The notes: generated by a model not told the origin, from the sequence alone. Shown: positions 11,601-25,400, counted from the stretch's first letter. The stretch: DNA of 64,000 bases from Meandrina meandrites (GCA_963693305.1 OY855908.1:30423305-30487304); one strand, 5' to 3'. Numbers and translations: made by a program.

Positions 11601-14600
11601 TTGGCATGTAGTTCGTACTGGTGATTGTCCACAATCGTGTGGTTGGGAACCTAGCTAGACTCAATACTGTGGGTTTGGTGGCCGCAGATATCAAAGGTAA
11701 TTACAAAATATCAAAAATTACTGATATCTTTTTGACAATTTTTTATATCCGAGTACCCAACCACAGATTTATGTGTTGTTTGATGAGGAATCATAATAAA
11801 GTTGCATTATTGTTCAACAACTAAATGGTTGCTGGAAAAACTTAAAAATGTTAAAGATAAGCTGTTAATAATAAAGTTAATTATTAACATATTGAGCAGT
11901 CGTGGTGCCAAAAAAATATTGGCAACATATTTATCAGTTAACAAAAACTATGTGTGGAAGGTTTGAAGAATTTTGAGTGAAAATATCCCTGTGGCCCTCA
12001 GATTCCAGATGAAATTGGACTTTGGAAGTGTTGGTTCTTGTGAAGGGAGGAAAACTGGAGAACCCAGAAAAAACCCTCGGAGCAGGAACAAGAACCAACA
12101 GCAAACAAAACCCGTACATGCGACAGTGGGTACAGGAATTGAATCCGGGCCACATTGATGGGAAGCGAGCAATCTCACCACTGTGCTGTCCCTGCACCCC
12201 CCCCCCCCCCCCCTCCCAGCTCCCTAATGGTCTGAAGTGCAACCACTTTTAGCAGAATTCCTACCTTCCTCTGAACGTTGCTGAATTCCAAGACGGCTTT
12301 GCCCTGATGAGTGTTGAGTGTAGGCCACCTGACTTGCTATTTTGCTACTCTGCTGCGCTCTCTTTGTCTCTGGGTCATCAGCAACTGCTGTATAATGTCC
12401 TTTTGCTGCTTCAAAGTCTTTGTGGTATTGAATCTGGATGACAGACAGATGTATCAAGAGGTCATTGAAAGGATTAAAGACTTCAACCTCTGTAAGCGAC
12501 CATGTAGGCTTGACACCTTGCAATTCTTTTTCGAAATACTGGATTTTTAGTGTTCTCCATTAAATGAAATTATTGACCCATGGACAGACAGGTCTGCCAA
12601 ACTTACAAACCTGTGAACTGTTGGTTTTAAAAATAAACAGACAAGAAAAAAACCCTGGAGGTTTAAAGAAAATTGTTTCTATACTCACACAATCTACCAT
12701 TTTCCCCTTCAGGTCAGGTGTGTTTTCTCTTATTACTCTCCTGCTCTCACGTTTCATGGCTATGCTATAATGTGTAACCTGAGAGACCAGATTTTTTTTG
12801 CACTATGTTTATTTAGCTGTTCATGGAGTAGCAACTACATTTTTTGTTCACTGTCACACTTTGAGGTCAATCTATTATGAGACTGCACGTGTTTGCAGGT
12901 CTTCAAGCATTACAAATGCAGTTGTTAGTCTTGTTTGAGCCCCCCCTCCCACCCCCAGACCCCCCCAAAATACTCACATTGCTTTGTTTCATTGTGTTTT
13001 GTGCTAGTCGTCTGTTTTCTGGTGTATCAGCAACTGCTGTAAATTTTGTGCTTGGATAATGCCTAAAAGAAGAAGTTATTATGGTGGTTTAGTAACAAGT
13101 CAGTGACTTTAGACTGTAAATGTTGTGAAAAGCATCAAGATTGGACATACATGGAACATACATGTGCACTGCAGCTGTTTTAAATACAGATAAAAACCCA
13201 TTAAAAACTAGCATTGAAGCATATAATTATGTTGGCTTATCAGACAAGATTTTGTACCATGGGATGAAAACTGTTGTGGGTAACAAGAGATTTTTACAGG
13301 GCGGATACATGTTTTACATTCTTCAAGTTGTGCTGCAGTATTACTCTTCTCAGTCAAGGGTTTTGAACTCGTTCAAAGCCATGTAGCACAATTGACTATG
13401 TGACCGCTCCTCTGCTCATGACAGTCGATGGAAGCATTAAAATAATGCTAAACCATTCTTTGTTCTTCAGAAAGGAAAGGAATGACATACATATATCGTT
13501 CTGAGAATTTTCAAGATAAATGCTTTATGTGCAAGCAGTTTATTATTATATTTTTAATTTTCATCAGGAAAACCTGACGATGCACAAAACATTCTTGGTA
13601 ATAACACGGCCTTGGAATCTTTCCTGATGTAAACAGGCCCTTGAAAACCTCAAATGTCAACACAGAATTGCATACCACTGCAGAGTGTACAATATAACAT
13701 CTCATTTTGATCATGATTCATGTGGAAAATAACGAGCATTCAGTGACAGCGTTTTATTATTCATGCCATCAATTGAATGGAATATTATGACTAAAGATTG
13801 TAATCTCTACATTGTGTAAACAATGAAATGTTCATTATTTTCTCAAAGATCAATGAAAATTGCAGCTGTGGTATTACTAATTCATACAATCGATCAGCTG
13901 ATGCCAGCATAACTAATTTATTTACTACAACTTCAACCAGACGCAGACGCTACAAAAACGTTTATCCTCCGAGACAACAGATTCCCTTCTCAGTCGGTGG
14001 TCGGAAAGGAGATTTCTGCACTACAAACGAAGGGCAACTGTCAACTTTCCTCATACAGTTTCATTACGTTGTTCACAACAACTTTATCTGCAACAATCTT
14101 AATATGCCCTAGCAATAAAATTTAGAGAGCGTTAACTGAATAACTGCTGATTAATTTGTAGGTATTTTGCTATTCGATCCGCAAAGAAAATCACCTTTCA
14201 CCTGAAAATAAACGCAATGGAATGATAGGAAGGGTGTGACATTTGAATGCTGTATACAATTCAACTATTGAACAAATACAAAAATATATATATGTGTACT
14301 TCTGCTCCAATATTGTGAATCAGTAGTTCAGCTGCAGCTTTTAAAATTGTACATGTAAGCAACTTTCAGCTCTACGAAATACTTAGGAAAATTATTCGAT
14401 ATATTTCAGCACAGTAACGACCTAATCAAACCGATCCTAAAATTTCACGAACTCACAAACATATCTATTGATGTGTGATATTGGACAAGGAAATCATTTA
14501 AACCGAAGACACGAGCTCACTAATTAGGCGAAAGTGTAATCACTGCAAAGACGCTATGCGTGTTTCGTTTTAGAACTTAGACGTGCAACTGAATATTTCT

Positions 14601-15096
14601 ACAGAAGTTCTATTTTAGGGGAAGAATGGAACACAAATGGAACATGGTCGATTCCACGCACAACGCGATCGATTTGTTGTCAGCGTGGTGGAACACAATT
14701 ACAACCTGGGAACACGCAAGAGTAGCTTCTTGTAGACACAGGGAGTCTTAACGGCTATTTCTATGCAAATGTGAAATGCATACATAACAATATTTGGACA
14801 GAATCTTTGTGTAAGAACTCCCAAGAAAAGCACAAAATAATACAACTCACGCCGAGCAGTAAGGCCTCTTATCATATCCTTTGTAATTCTTCATCGTTAA
14901 AGTCATGTTGCAAACCTCGCAGGTGAAACACCCTTTATGCCAATACTGAAAAATCACAACACAGAAACAGGATATAAGAATAAGACAAGCCAACGCCATG
15001 AAACCCAAAATGCTAGCACTGTCCAACCTTATCCAGGCAGTTGAGTTTTTCCATCGGATAGACGGTTTTAACACACCGTGCGCACTTCGGATTCAT
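8644..15096 (-). CDS. LASP1: LASP-type LIM, nebulin-repeat and SH3 protein
   Basis: Seven minus-strand exons join in frame: 15028-15096, 14851-14945, 12978-13062, 12689-12778, 12265-12433, 9640-9770 and 8644-8853, giving 282 residues. Residues 1-57 form one LIM zinc-binding domain (C5, C8, H26, C29, C32, C35, C53, H56). Residues 58-150 carry nebulin-like actin-binding repeats: [12 protein letters not shown], a [13 protein letters not shown] unit and [22 protein letters not shown] Gln/Pro-rich linker follows, then a C-terminal SH3 domain ([22 protein letters not shown]). This order is diagnostic of the LASP family, which bind F-actin at focal adhesions and cell edges. Human LASP1 has 261 residues; the extra length is in the repeat region and linker. 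The gene is divergent from MLX. Confidence 0.93.
9330..9545. repeat. Dispersed repeat, copy 1 (LASP intron)
   Basis: Contains TTGGCAACCTACGTATATCG, GATATCTGTTATGTACAAATG and TGGGCATTGTGGAATTTG flanked by AACAAATTG words. An inverted, diverged copy lies at 15710-15918. Internal ends are partly inverted (CAACAAATTG against GAATTTGTTGAAT). No coding function. Confidence 0.65.
9945..10200 (-). mobile_element. tRNA-derived SINE, copy 1
   Basis: Minus-strand copy of the family best seen at 21235-21526: diverged tRNA head (GGTTCGAGCCCTGGCTGGG with a B box), then the conserved middle CCTCTCTCCACCCTGGAGGT and the GACTAGCATCTCATCC segment. It lies in the LASP intron. Confidence 0.75.
10207..10769. mobile_element. 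Inverted-repeat element with GGGCTCGAAATTG ends
   Basis: Ends CAGGGCTCGAAATTG and its exact inverse CAATTTCGAGCCCTG, 563 bp apart. TAGTCGCC words repeat inside both ends. Related TAGTCGCC words at 16250-16310 may be a fragment of the same family. Confidence 0.75.
11975..12200 (-). mobile_element. Second tRNA-derived SINE family, minus strand
   Basis: Read on the minus strand: CACAGTGGTGAGATTGCTCG (A-box-like), then GGATTCAATTCCTG (B-box-like), then a GGGTTTTGTTTGCTG body. The head lies next to a 17-bp C run at 12197-12213. It sits in the LASP intron, just beyond exon 12265-12433. Confidence 0.6.
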
Positions 15097-15344
15097 CTTG
15101 GAACGTTGTAAATTCAGCACACAACAATTCGTCTCGTTTTCGACAAATTAAACCGGAGCAAAACACTGTATACAGCGTAAAACTCAAAATAGTTTTCAGC
15201 AGAGCGTAGCTCACGCGTGCCTTCAGCTTGTTTTTTACCAAATCAGGAAATGTTATGGGAGGAGCACACCCACAAGGCTTTGCAACTTTCACCATCATCC
15301 GGGACGGCCAAGCCTCATCCGGGTTGTTTCTTCTCGGATTCAAA
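15097..15344. promoter_or_regulatory. Bidirectional promoter between LASP and MLX
   Basis: Only 248 bp separate the two divergent start codons (15096 minus, 15345 plus), so both promoters and 5'UTRs must share this stretch unless far-upstream non-coding exons exist. No TATA box is obvious. Confidence 0.7.
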
Positions 15345-18300
15345 ATGGCGGGCGATGGAGAGGATTGGGGAACAAATCAACAGGTTAGAAAAGTCTGGAA
15401 ATAATTTGTTGATTGCTGCACGGAAACTATCTAGTATCTAACTATCTATCTAGGTTTCCTTTACTTTATACTTTTTCGTGATTAGATCGTTGTGATAACG
15501 TGATGTAAGCTTGTACAATTGTACATGCAAATATGCATGCTTGTCAAGGAAATTCCTTGTTATTATAAGCTTATATTCCTTTATTCCTGTGCCAGCTCGT
15601 AAGACTTCCAGTGTCTATCCTTTTTCAATTCTTTGCATTTCTTTCACACATTATTTGCATGTGATAAATTCTCGCACTCTTTGCCTCATATGAAGTTTTG
15701 TTTTCCCTAGATAAGGTGCTTTAATATTATTCAACAAATTGTCACAATGCCCATATATTGTTAGGAGGTTCTTGTTAGCCATCATCTGTAGATAACAGAT
15801 ATCCAATGATATACGTAGGTTGCCAAGATTTGTCCAAAGTCTTTCAAAATAGCTGCGTAACCACAGTTTTTCAAATTGTAAAACGCATTTTTGTTGACAA
15901 TTTGTTGAATAAAACAAATACTATCTGCTCAATCTTGGAGTCGACCAGCACCTCATTGAACATCTCACATGATTGGCCATAAGAACAAATAGGACAAAGG
16001 GCAAAAACAATGCCCCTATCCCTGAAGACAATGAGCAATATTGTTTTAGAATGCCTCTGAAATTAGAGGTTCACAAGAGGTACTGGTCTACTCCAATCTT
16101 GTGGAACATCATCTGGTTTGTAGCTAACTAGGTCCACGGTCATGTCTGCTAAGTATCAGGCGATATTATGCACAATTCGTAGGATAATAAATAAATAGAT
16201 AAATAAATAAAGCGCACGCTTTCAATCCTTCTGCTCAATTTTAGTACCCAGGCTGGCGACTTCGGTTCCAATTTAGTCGCCAGCTCCAAAATTTTAGTCG
16301 CCATGGCAACTAAAATGGTCTTAACTTGGAGGGTTGATCCATTTATATTACGGCATCTGGCATAATTATGATGGCTTTTCAAAATAATTTTCTTTTCTTC
16401 TTCATCTTCTTCAAAATGGAAGGTCTTTCCCCTGGAATTCAGACAGGGGGTTCCAATAATTTTTTGCTCTTGAACTTATAGTCAAGGTCACAGACTGAAA
16501 GGGGGGTTCCAGAACCCCTGGAACCCTCCCCTGGCTACATTACACCCCTGTATACTAGACCAGAATTTTTCCCTGTGCTAATGCTGCCATTAATGTAAAT
16601 TCTTAGAATGATGATGTTTGCAAAACTGTATACAGGTAAACATAGAAATTTGGAATATTTTAAGGCTGACATCAGATATTTAGAACAGCAACAATAAGCC
16701 ATCTTGCAAGCGAGAGCCTGAAGAGGAATATTAAAACTATTTAATTAGTGGCCAATTATACTGTGTGTACCATTTGGTTGGTTTTTCACTCAAAAAATGC
16801 TTGCATTTCTGTTGATTTTGCTCACTAGATAACATAAACCAAGGTATAAGTGCCAATAACTATATTTGTGCATTTATTTCTTAATATCCTTTTTAGCATG
16901 TCACTGTTATTCCAGGAGGCAATGACCAATTTTCTGAAGAACAAGGTGAAATACATTTTACCATTTATTAAGTTTTTGTTTTAACCATGTACTTTTAACG
17001 CATAGTATATTCTTTTAACACTAAAAATGGTACAAACTACTATTTTCTCATTGAAATCTGAAGTTAAGCAGATGAACAATCATTCAAATAATTTTGAGGG
17101 AGTATACCATAAACTGTAGCTTATAAGCCATGGGATTATATAACTTCAAAAGGGGTTTTGGGTGGGGGGGGGATAAAAATGTGTCGAGATGAGCCACAGC
17201 AGTGTTGATTGAAAATTAATTATATGTTGTTAATTTACAACCTCTTATAATGAAGCAATATTTAGACCTGTTCAGGCTAAGGGGCTTATAACCAGATGTA
17301 TGGATGATGGAGGTATATTTTATAATTTGAGGGGGTAGGGGGGATATAAGTGGGGGTCTTATAAGCAGCAGTTTCTGGTATGCCGGGGAGGGCGGGGGGG
17401 GGGGGGGGTGCACAGGATCTTTTAAGGCCTCTGTCAATTTCTTTTTTGTTTAATAATTTTATACCATAGGGTTAAATTATATTATGAGCTGGTCTGTTTT
17501 CTTGTGATAATTTAACAGAAACCAGACATGAGAGAGCTTAATAAGATTACACTTTATTGGTGTATCTCTTACACTGTAGGTGACTCAACTGATGTGAAGT
17601 CTGAACCAGCGAGCCCTGACGAGGATTTATCAAGAATGCACTTTGGTAAACAAAAAGGATGCTATGTTGCATTGTGTGGTTCCATAAATTATCCATACCT
17701 CCCCCATTGGAAGAGATTTTCCCCCTGCCCCTCACCCCTCTGGAAATTCCAATTAAACTTCATACATTTTCTTAAAGTTTTTTTTGTCTTTGAGTTCCCC
17801 CTCCCCCCCCCCCCCCACTACCCCGTCTGTAGGGGGATTATGGAAATTTTCTGGAAACACACATTGCACTTTGAAAAGGGGCATTACGATAGACTCCAAA
17901 GATTTCTCTTAGACAGTATAACTGTAGTTTAGGTTGCTAGATTTTGGTTTGATTTAATTTTGCTTTGTTCTACATTACTGTACAGTGTTTGGTACATAAG
18001 AGGCACCAAAAATAAAAACCTTGGCAAACTTTTTTTTTTTTTGAAAACCGAAATATGAATTTAAACCACAACATATAAAGCTATCACCTGTTGAAAGGCA
18101 ATAAATATATGTTGTGGTTTAAATTTATTTTTGGTTTAACCAGTTTGACTTTTATTTCTTTTCTGAAATTTTAGAAAACAAAAAAGATTTTTTGAAAGAA
18201 TTCAAAGTAATCCAAAGCCACTTGAGTCTTTAGAAGTCTTCTTCATCAAACATAAACTCACTGACATTGAAACGGAAAATACTTTCAAGTCTTACCCACA

Positions 18301-21300
18301 ATTTTAGCTCTCAGATAGAATGATATCATGTCCTAAAATTTTGACATAAGATTCTTCGTTCTCTTGTATTTGTTGACAGGTATTTCTTTCTCTTGTATTT
18401 GCTGACAGGTATTTCTTTTTTCAACACAGTTTTTCCCTTATCAATTTTGTGACAACAAGAACATGGTCGTTGTTTTGTTCGTGGAATGCTTGTAGCTTAG
18501 TAACCAGGCATTTGATCAGATGTTTTTCCAAAATGTTCTCGCAGATAAGCCACACTCTCAATTTTGATGAACAATTTTTGCTAAAATAAAAAAGGTGGCT
18601 TATCTGCAAGTGTTTACGGTACATTTTACATGTAATGATTGTATGTTTGTTCTCTAGATTCCCAAGATGAAGAAGCTGAGATGGTTGGTGCCAAAGAACA
18701 GAGACGATTTGCACATAGTGCTGCTGAACAGAAAAGAAGGGATGCTATAAGGGTCAGTTAAATTTTAGAACTTAAAAAATAACTGTCTGTGCCATGCAGT
18801 ATTAATACCTGAACATGTTCAGGTTGGTTGTGAGATATTGTGTGGTTCCAGAAAATATCCATACCCCCCACGGAAGGGATTTGCCCCATGACCCCCCCAC
18901 CCCTCCGGAAATTCCAATTTAGCTCCATACATTGCTTTAAATTTTTGGGTCTTTGAGACCCCCCCTCCTCCCCGGAATTTCCAATCCCTTCTGTGGGGGG
19001 AGTATGGATGTTTTCTGGAACCACACATTACCATTCCTTGCATGCATTGTTCCAAGGAAATTGGAAATAAAATGTTTTTCTCAGGAGGTTAAAAGATACA
19101 TGTACATTGTATGTAGAGTTTCCTCTTGTTGTTTTCAGCAGAGATGCAGAGACAGTTTATGGTCAGAGATAAAGTTTGACTAGTAAACACATAAATACAG
19201 AGCATAGCAGTTGTCAGTTGCTGAAGAACTGTTAGTTCTCAGAAATCATAGATAGTGTTTTGGGGTGGGGCACTGATCATTACATATTACCAGTCCTGCT
19301 GATCAAAATTAAGATTAAATAGTTTTGTGATATTGTCCCGCAAAGATAGTTTATTTTTCTCAGTCCTCCACAGAGGCCTCTTTTATTTTTTAATATGGGC
19401 AGCTGGGAAATTGGAAGAGGTGAAAAGTAAGCGTGCAGAGCCTGAGCCTTTTCGCCTGTCCTGTCATCCCCCGTGCACCCCCTATTTTTCATATTTCATG
19501 TTTTCTTTTTTTGTCTTTCCCCCCTCTGCTGAAGGGAGCCTCCCAGTCTGTGGAGGAGAGAGGTAATCCCCCCTTGACATGACTACTGTTTGAAGTGATT
19601 GCAGATTAGGTTGCAGATTTATAAAAAATTGCTAATTTATTAGGGACTTGGTCAGTGATTTATTGATTGATTTCTAATTCCTAGAAAGGGTATGATGATC
19701 TTCAGACAATTGTACCAACTTGCCACCAGCCAAACACTGCAACAGCCATGCAAAAGCTAAGCAAGGCCATCATTCTACAGAAATGTAAGCAACACAAGAT
19801 TCTGTAATGATTGTATGTGAGACTGCCGACCAAGCAAGCTTGAATTGCATTCCATGGTACATTTGTGTGTACTTCATGGTCAACTTGATTCAAAGCAAAC
19901 AAGAAAGTTGATCATGTGTAGACATACATGTTCAACCCTACTGTGTATTCAACCTGCCGTATATGGCAGACCTGTGTGTCACAAGCATACTAACTGTGGA
20001 TTTTGAAGCTCAAGGAGAATATTACTTACAATCACTTTGTAGACAAATTCTAAAATTTAGGTCACATGAGGTTTTCACAGAGCTTGATTTCCAGTCATTT
20101 AGGGCGGGGATTGGGAATGCAGACTCACAACATGGCTGGAAATTGAGCCTTGGTTCTGACTACGTTATGATTTTTCACTTATGTCCAGGATTGAATGCAA
20201 GTGTTGTTTAATAAGTACTTCATGTTTGACTGAGTTATTTGACATTTCCATTTTACTTCATATTTGACAGAATTAATAGGTGTGTTTTGGTGAACTTTTA
20301 TGAATGAGGACACTTTGTGATGCCTATCATAAAGAACATGCATCTCATTAGTGTTCAATCCTGGACATATATATGTGATTTTTGGATTTTGAGGTTCAGG
20401 GTTTTGTTCTGGTCTGTGACATTGTGTAGCATTCTTGGGCAAGACACTGCTCTCGTAATTATGTATTAAATTTGTTTTGTCTCTCCAGGGTTATAAATGA
20501 GTGACAATGATTTGTTATAGGGTAAACTTGTAAAATATCAAGGAGTAACCTGTGATAGACTAACATCCCATCCAGGGAGAGTTGCAAATGAGTTATCCTG
20601 TACCTAGTCAGGTCATTCTACAGATTTCTCTTGAACTTAAGGAGGCTGACAACAGTTTCCAGCACTTTCCAGCTCTTATAAGTTTTGATAGGTCATTTCT
20701 AGAGTTCATTATCAGTTGCTGCTACAAAAGTGGTATCAAGTAAATGAACAACACAGAGCTCTCTCATGTTAATTTCTAAGTTGACTGGCGTGTGTTTTCC
20801 TTTCAGCTATTGAGTACATCTTGTTCCTACATCAGCAGAGAAAGAAACAAGAGGAGGAATTAGAGGCGCTCAGAAAAGAAGTGATGGCTCTAAAAATCAT
20901 GAAGACGTAAGGCTGAGGATTGTGTGTGTTTTGTACAGGGTCAAACTGAGTGTTAAATTAATCTCTCTACCTGTCTGCTTGACAGGTTAAATGTTCACAA
21001 TGTATTGACTTTGTAAGGATATTATAAAGTTAATGTGTACTAGTTGCTTGTAGAAACTCAGCCGTGTTCTATTGCCCTTGCATCAGGAACCCGGCCAGAC
21101 CGGGGAAAACCGGGGTCAAAGCCTGGCCTGAAAGCCAGGCTTAATGGCCAGGCTGGCCAGAGGATAAAAAACCGGGGAAGCCGGGGCCACAGGGCCAGCC
21201 CGGCCTGGCCAGACCAGGCAAACTGGGGTCAAGGTAAAGTCTGTATACGAGCCTAGGGGCCCATCAGGCCGGAGCTTATCCCGGTTTCCGTAGCGTGAAG

Positions 21301-22370
21301 CGACTAGGAGTATTGCTACTCCCCCCTGGATGGGACGCTAGTCCATTGCAGGGTTACCCCCAGCAGTAAATTCGCCGGTACCCATTTATACACCTGGGTG
21401 GAGAGAGGCACTATGAGAGTAAAGTATCTTGCCCAAGAACACAACGCAGTGCCCCGGCCAGGGCTCGAACCCGGACCGTCCGATCCGGAGTCCAGCGCAC
21501 TAACCATTAGGCCACCGCGCCTCCCACAAACTGGGGTCAAGGCTTGGCCTGAAAGCCAGGCTTTGGCCAGACTGGCCAAGGGATATAAGCATGCTAACCA
21601 AGAAATTTAATATGTGCTTAATTTACAATCTTTTTCTGACTTTACCATAATATTTATAGAAAATTGGAATACACATTCAGTACATAATGCATATAGCGAG
21701 CACATTGAATGTAATCAGAACTTAATTGGTTATTAAAAAAGCAAAATTTTAAAAAAAAATTGTTATTATAAAAAGTCAGGAACATAAATTTCAAAATTAA
21801 TAAATGGAATGCAATTTACAACTGACAGTCTGAAGGGACGGTTTGTATACATAGAAACACACAGCCATTCAGAACAGTTTGAATTTTTTATTAACAGATG
21901 CCTTTCGTTGACATTTAAATTCATCACTTCAAAACTGTGGCTATTATGTTTTCTGACTCAGACAAGGAAAAACAGACTTAGCTGCTGGCTGATGAGATGT
22001 ACATGAAAAAGTTCTGCCCTTTTTACAGTTTGGCTTGTCAGTTTAGGTTTCCTTACATTCTTCTTTTGCCAGGCTGGCCGGGTTTTTGACCAGGCTCTTG
22101 ATGCAAGGGTTGGAAATCCGCAAATCTGATTGGTTCTCCCACTGTTGACTATTTAACAATAATTATTAGACCCGTAGCCCGCAAGGGCTACAGCTTGAGG
22201 GCGAAGGGTCTAATTGTTTTAGTATCACCCAACTAGTCAGACAGAAAATTAAGCAATAATAAAGTTAGCAAATGCAAGTTGAAGAAAGATTTATTTGGGA
22301 ATAAATGAAAGAAAGCACCATGAATTTTGCTACTTGATGACTATTCCTAATAGTCCTCTAGTAGCGTAGG

Positions 22371-22403
<33 letters not shown>

Positions 22404-25400
22404 GTTGGGTGATACTAATTGCTGTTAGAACACAATCATCTGGGCATTGCTCTTTGAAGGGAGAATCTTTCTAGATTTTTAGCTTAATAGTGCATAAAAT
22501 TGTAGGTTTGAACTGCAATCACTTAGAGTTTCTACTAAAACAATTAGACTACTCGCCATCATTTTCTATGAGCGATCCGGCGTTAACTCAGCTGTGCCTC
22601 GTTGACTATTTGCTCATAGAAAACTCGGGTTCATAGTCATCATACATTGAAGTTTAGTATTTTGCCTTTTTGTTTCTCCCTTTAACTTTGATAATTTCCC
22701 GGGGTATCATTTTTGCTCCTATTGGCATTGTGTTCCCGGTGTTATCCTTAGATAGGATACCTAAATTCTATCAGCTAAAATAAATGCCCAACTAAACGTA
22801 ATAAAAAAAAGGTCTGTTTAAACTATGAACTATCCGTTCAACTAGTAGCAAGGCGATTTTGTAAAGCTTTGTGTTTTTGCCGTGTGCGGTTAGCCGTTAT
22901 TTGGATCGTCACCCAACACTTCTCCTCTCCTTGAATAGGGTGTCATTTTTCGGGTTTGGGCCTTAAAAAGGGTATCAATTTTCGTTTTCTTTACCCTTAA
23001 ATAGGGTCAGGGTTTAAGAACCTTCACGGCACACCCCTATCCGAAATTTATGGGAGTAAACCCCCCCCCCCCCCCCCCCTCGGGGATAATTTATTCTTGA
23101 AATATTTTGATAAAGATTAACAAACATTGTCAAGAAAACAAATTACAGGTTGTTAGGTATTTTTTCAATGCTTATGGGACACTGATAATGTTTTGATTCC
23201 TTTATTCTCAGGAATTATGAGCAAATAGCCAAAGCACATCAGAATCAGGTACAAAATCATTGTTATTTTTTTTCAGTTTTTTTTTCCCTTTGAGTGTTTG
23301 TAGCCTGAAAGTGTCTTTGCAGACATGCTTGTCATCGAGTAATTCCTATCCAGTTATGATAAAAATAATGACAGTCATTATATGTATTGTATATGTATTT
23401 AGCCAGCACAAGGGCAGAAGCAAGTACCAGATCAGGCCAAATTTACTGTGGTAAGAAGCACATTTGTTATGTTTCCGTGATCAGTTCCCAAGTTGTTAAT
23501 ATTACAGCTCAATTTTGGTGCCAGATTCCAGCCAGGTGCACCTGTACATGTGCTTTGACTGTAGCTGTGATGACCAGGCATGGATAATAGGATGATTTAA
23601 ATTTAGTAAAGCTAATTGCTTTCTCCCATTCCTACATGTAGTTCCGACAGATCATGGAGACGCAGTTCCTGTCATTTAATGCATCAGTCAATGTCACTAA
23701 TTTTGAAGCCCTGTCAGCTTGCATATTCAGTTGGCTTGAAGAGTACTGTAAGCCTCAGGTAAGTGGGGTTTATTATACTGCACTATGCACAGCATCCACT
23801 AAAAAACTGTCCTGTGGCATCCACTAGACTGTCCTGTGGTATCTACTAGATTTTTTTCCCTGTGGCATAAACTAGATTCCTGCCCTGTGGCACAAACTAG
23901 AATACTGTCCTGTGGCATTCACTAGATTCCTTCCCTGTGGCATAAACTACAATTCTGTCCTGTGGCATTCAGTAGATTCCTTCCCTGTGGCATAAACTAG
24001 ATTACTGTCCTGTGGCATAAACTAGATTCCTGCCCTGTGGCATACTCTAGATTCCTGCCCTGTGGCATTCACTAGATTCCTTCCCTGTGGCACCAACTAG
24101 ATACTGCCCTGTGGCATTCACTAGATTCCTTCCCTGTGGTACCCACTAGGCTACTGTCCTGTGACATAAACTAGATTTTTGTCCTGTGGCATCCACTAGA
24201 TTACTGTCCTGTGATATCCACTATATTCTTTCCCTGTGGCATAAACTAGAATACTGTCCTGTGGCATTCACTAGATTCCTTCCCTGTAGCATAAACTAGA
24301 TTACTGTCCTGTGGCATTATCTAGATTCCTTCTCTGTGGCATAAACTAGAATACTGTCCTGTGGCATTCACTAGATTCCTTCCCTGTGGCATAAACTAGA
24401 TTACTGTCCTGTGGCATTATCGAGATTCCTTCTCTGTGGCATAAACTAGAATACTGTCCTGTAGCACCCACTAGATTACTGTCCTGTGGCATAAACTAGA
24501 TTCTTGCCCTGTGGCATCCACTAGATTCCTGCCCTGTGGCATAAACTAGATTCCTGCCCTGTGGCATAAACTAGATTACTGTCCTGTGGCATCCACTAGA
24601 TTACTGTCCTGTGGCACAAACTAGAATACTGTCCTGTGGCATTCACTAGATTCCTTCCCTGTGGTACCCACTAGGCTACTGTCCTGTGACATAAACTAGA
24701 TTTTTGTCCTGTGGCATCCACTAGATTATTGTCCTGTGGCATCCACTAGATTACTGTCCAGTAGCACCCACTAGATTACTGTCCTGTGGCACCTGCTAGA
24801 TTACTGTCCTGTAGCACCCACTAGATTACTGTCCTGTGGCATCCACTAAATTACTGTCCTGTGGTATCCACTAGATTACTGTCCTCCGCAGCATAGACTA
24901 CATTACAGTCTGTGCTCAGAATAGTGAACTTGACACCCATGCAGTGATCAACAAGAAATTTTTCATGCACACTTTTCATTTATGTAGAAGAAGTGTAGGA
25001 AACACTGTTGCCATTTAACCCTGTACCTCGGCAAGGATGAAGGAGGGCCTGGCCTTTCTTCATGTTGTTAAAATCCCTGTATGTTGATGTGCACGTAACT
25101 CAAATTATGCTGGGCAAAGGGCAAGTTTCTGGAATTCTGATTTTTCAAACCTCCAAGAGAAACACAAATTGGTTTAAAAAATCAGGTAATTTGAGAAACT
25201 GGAGATGAAATAAGCAGTGTTCAACCAAAGGAAGGGAAAGATCTTTTGGTTCTTAGTTGTCAGAAGTTTAAAAAAGTGAGGGTTTTAGAAATCGGGAAGG
25301 ATGGAATTTTGTTACTTGTCTGCTATTAATTTTTAATATTGATTACTTACTGATTGTTTTGTATTCACTTCATTTATCTCTTAGTATCTGCAAGATATTG

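Noticed and set aside
14110..14330. Additional LASP exon upstream of the 12978-13062 exon
   Set aside because: The phase-2 donor at 14851 joins directly to 13062 with an intact LIM-to-nebulin transition, so no extra exon is needed.
21445..21520. Possible tRNA gene on the minus strand
   Set aside because: A and B boxes are present, but the sequence is the head of a SINE with target duplications and does not close an acceptor stem.
23790..24895. Possible CRISPR-like array
   Set aside because: Units are contiguous 25-bp tandem repeats with no unique spacers, in an intron of a eukaryotic gene.
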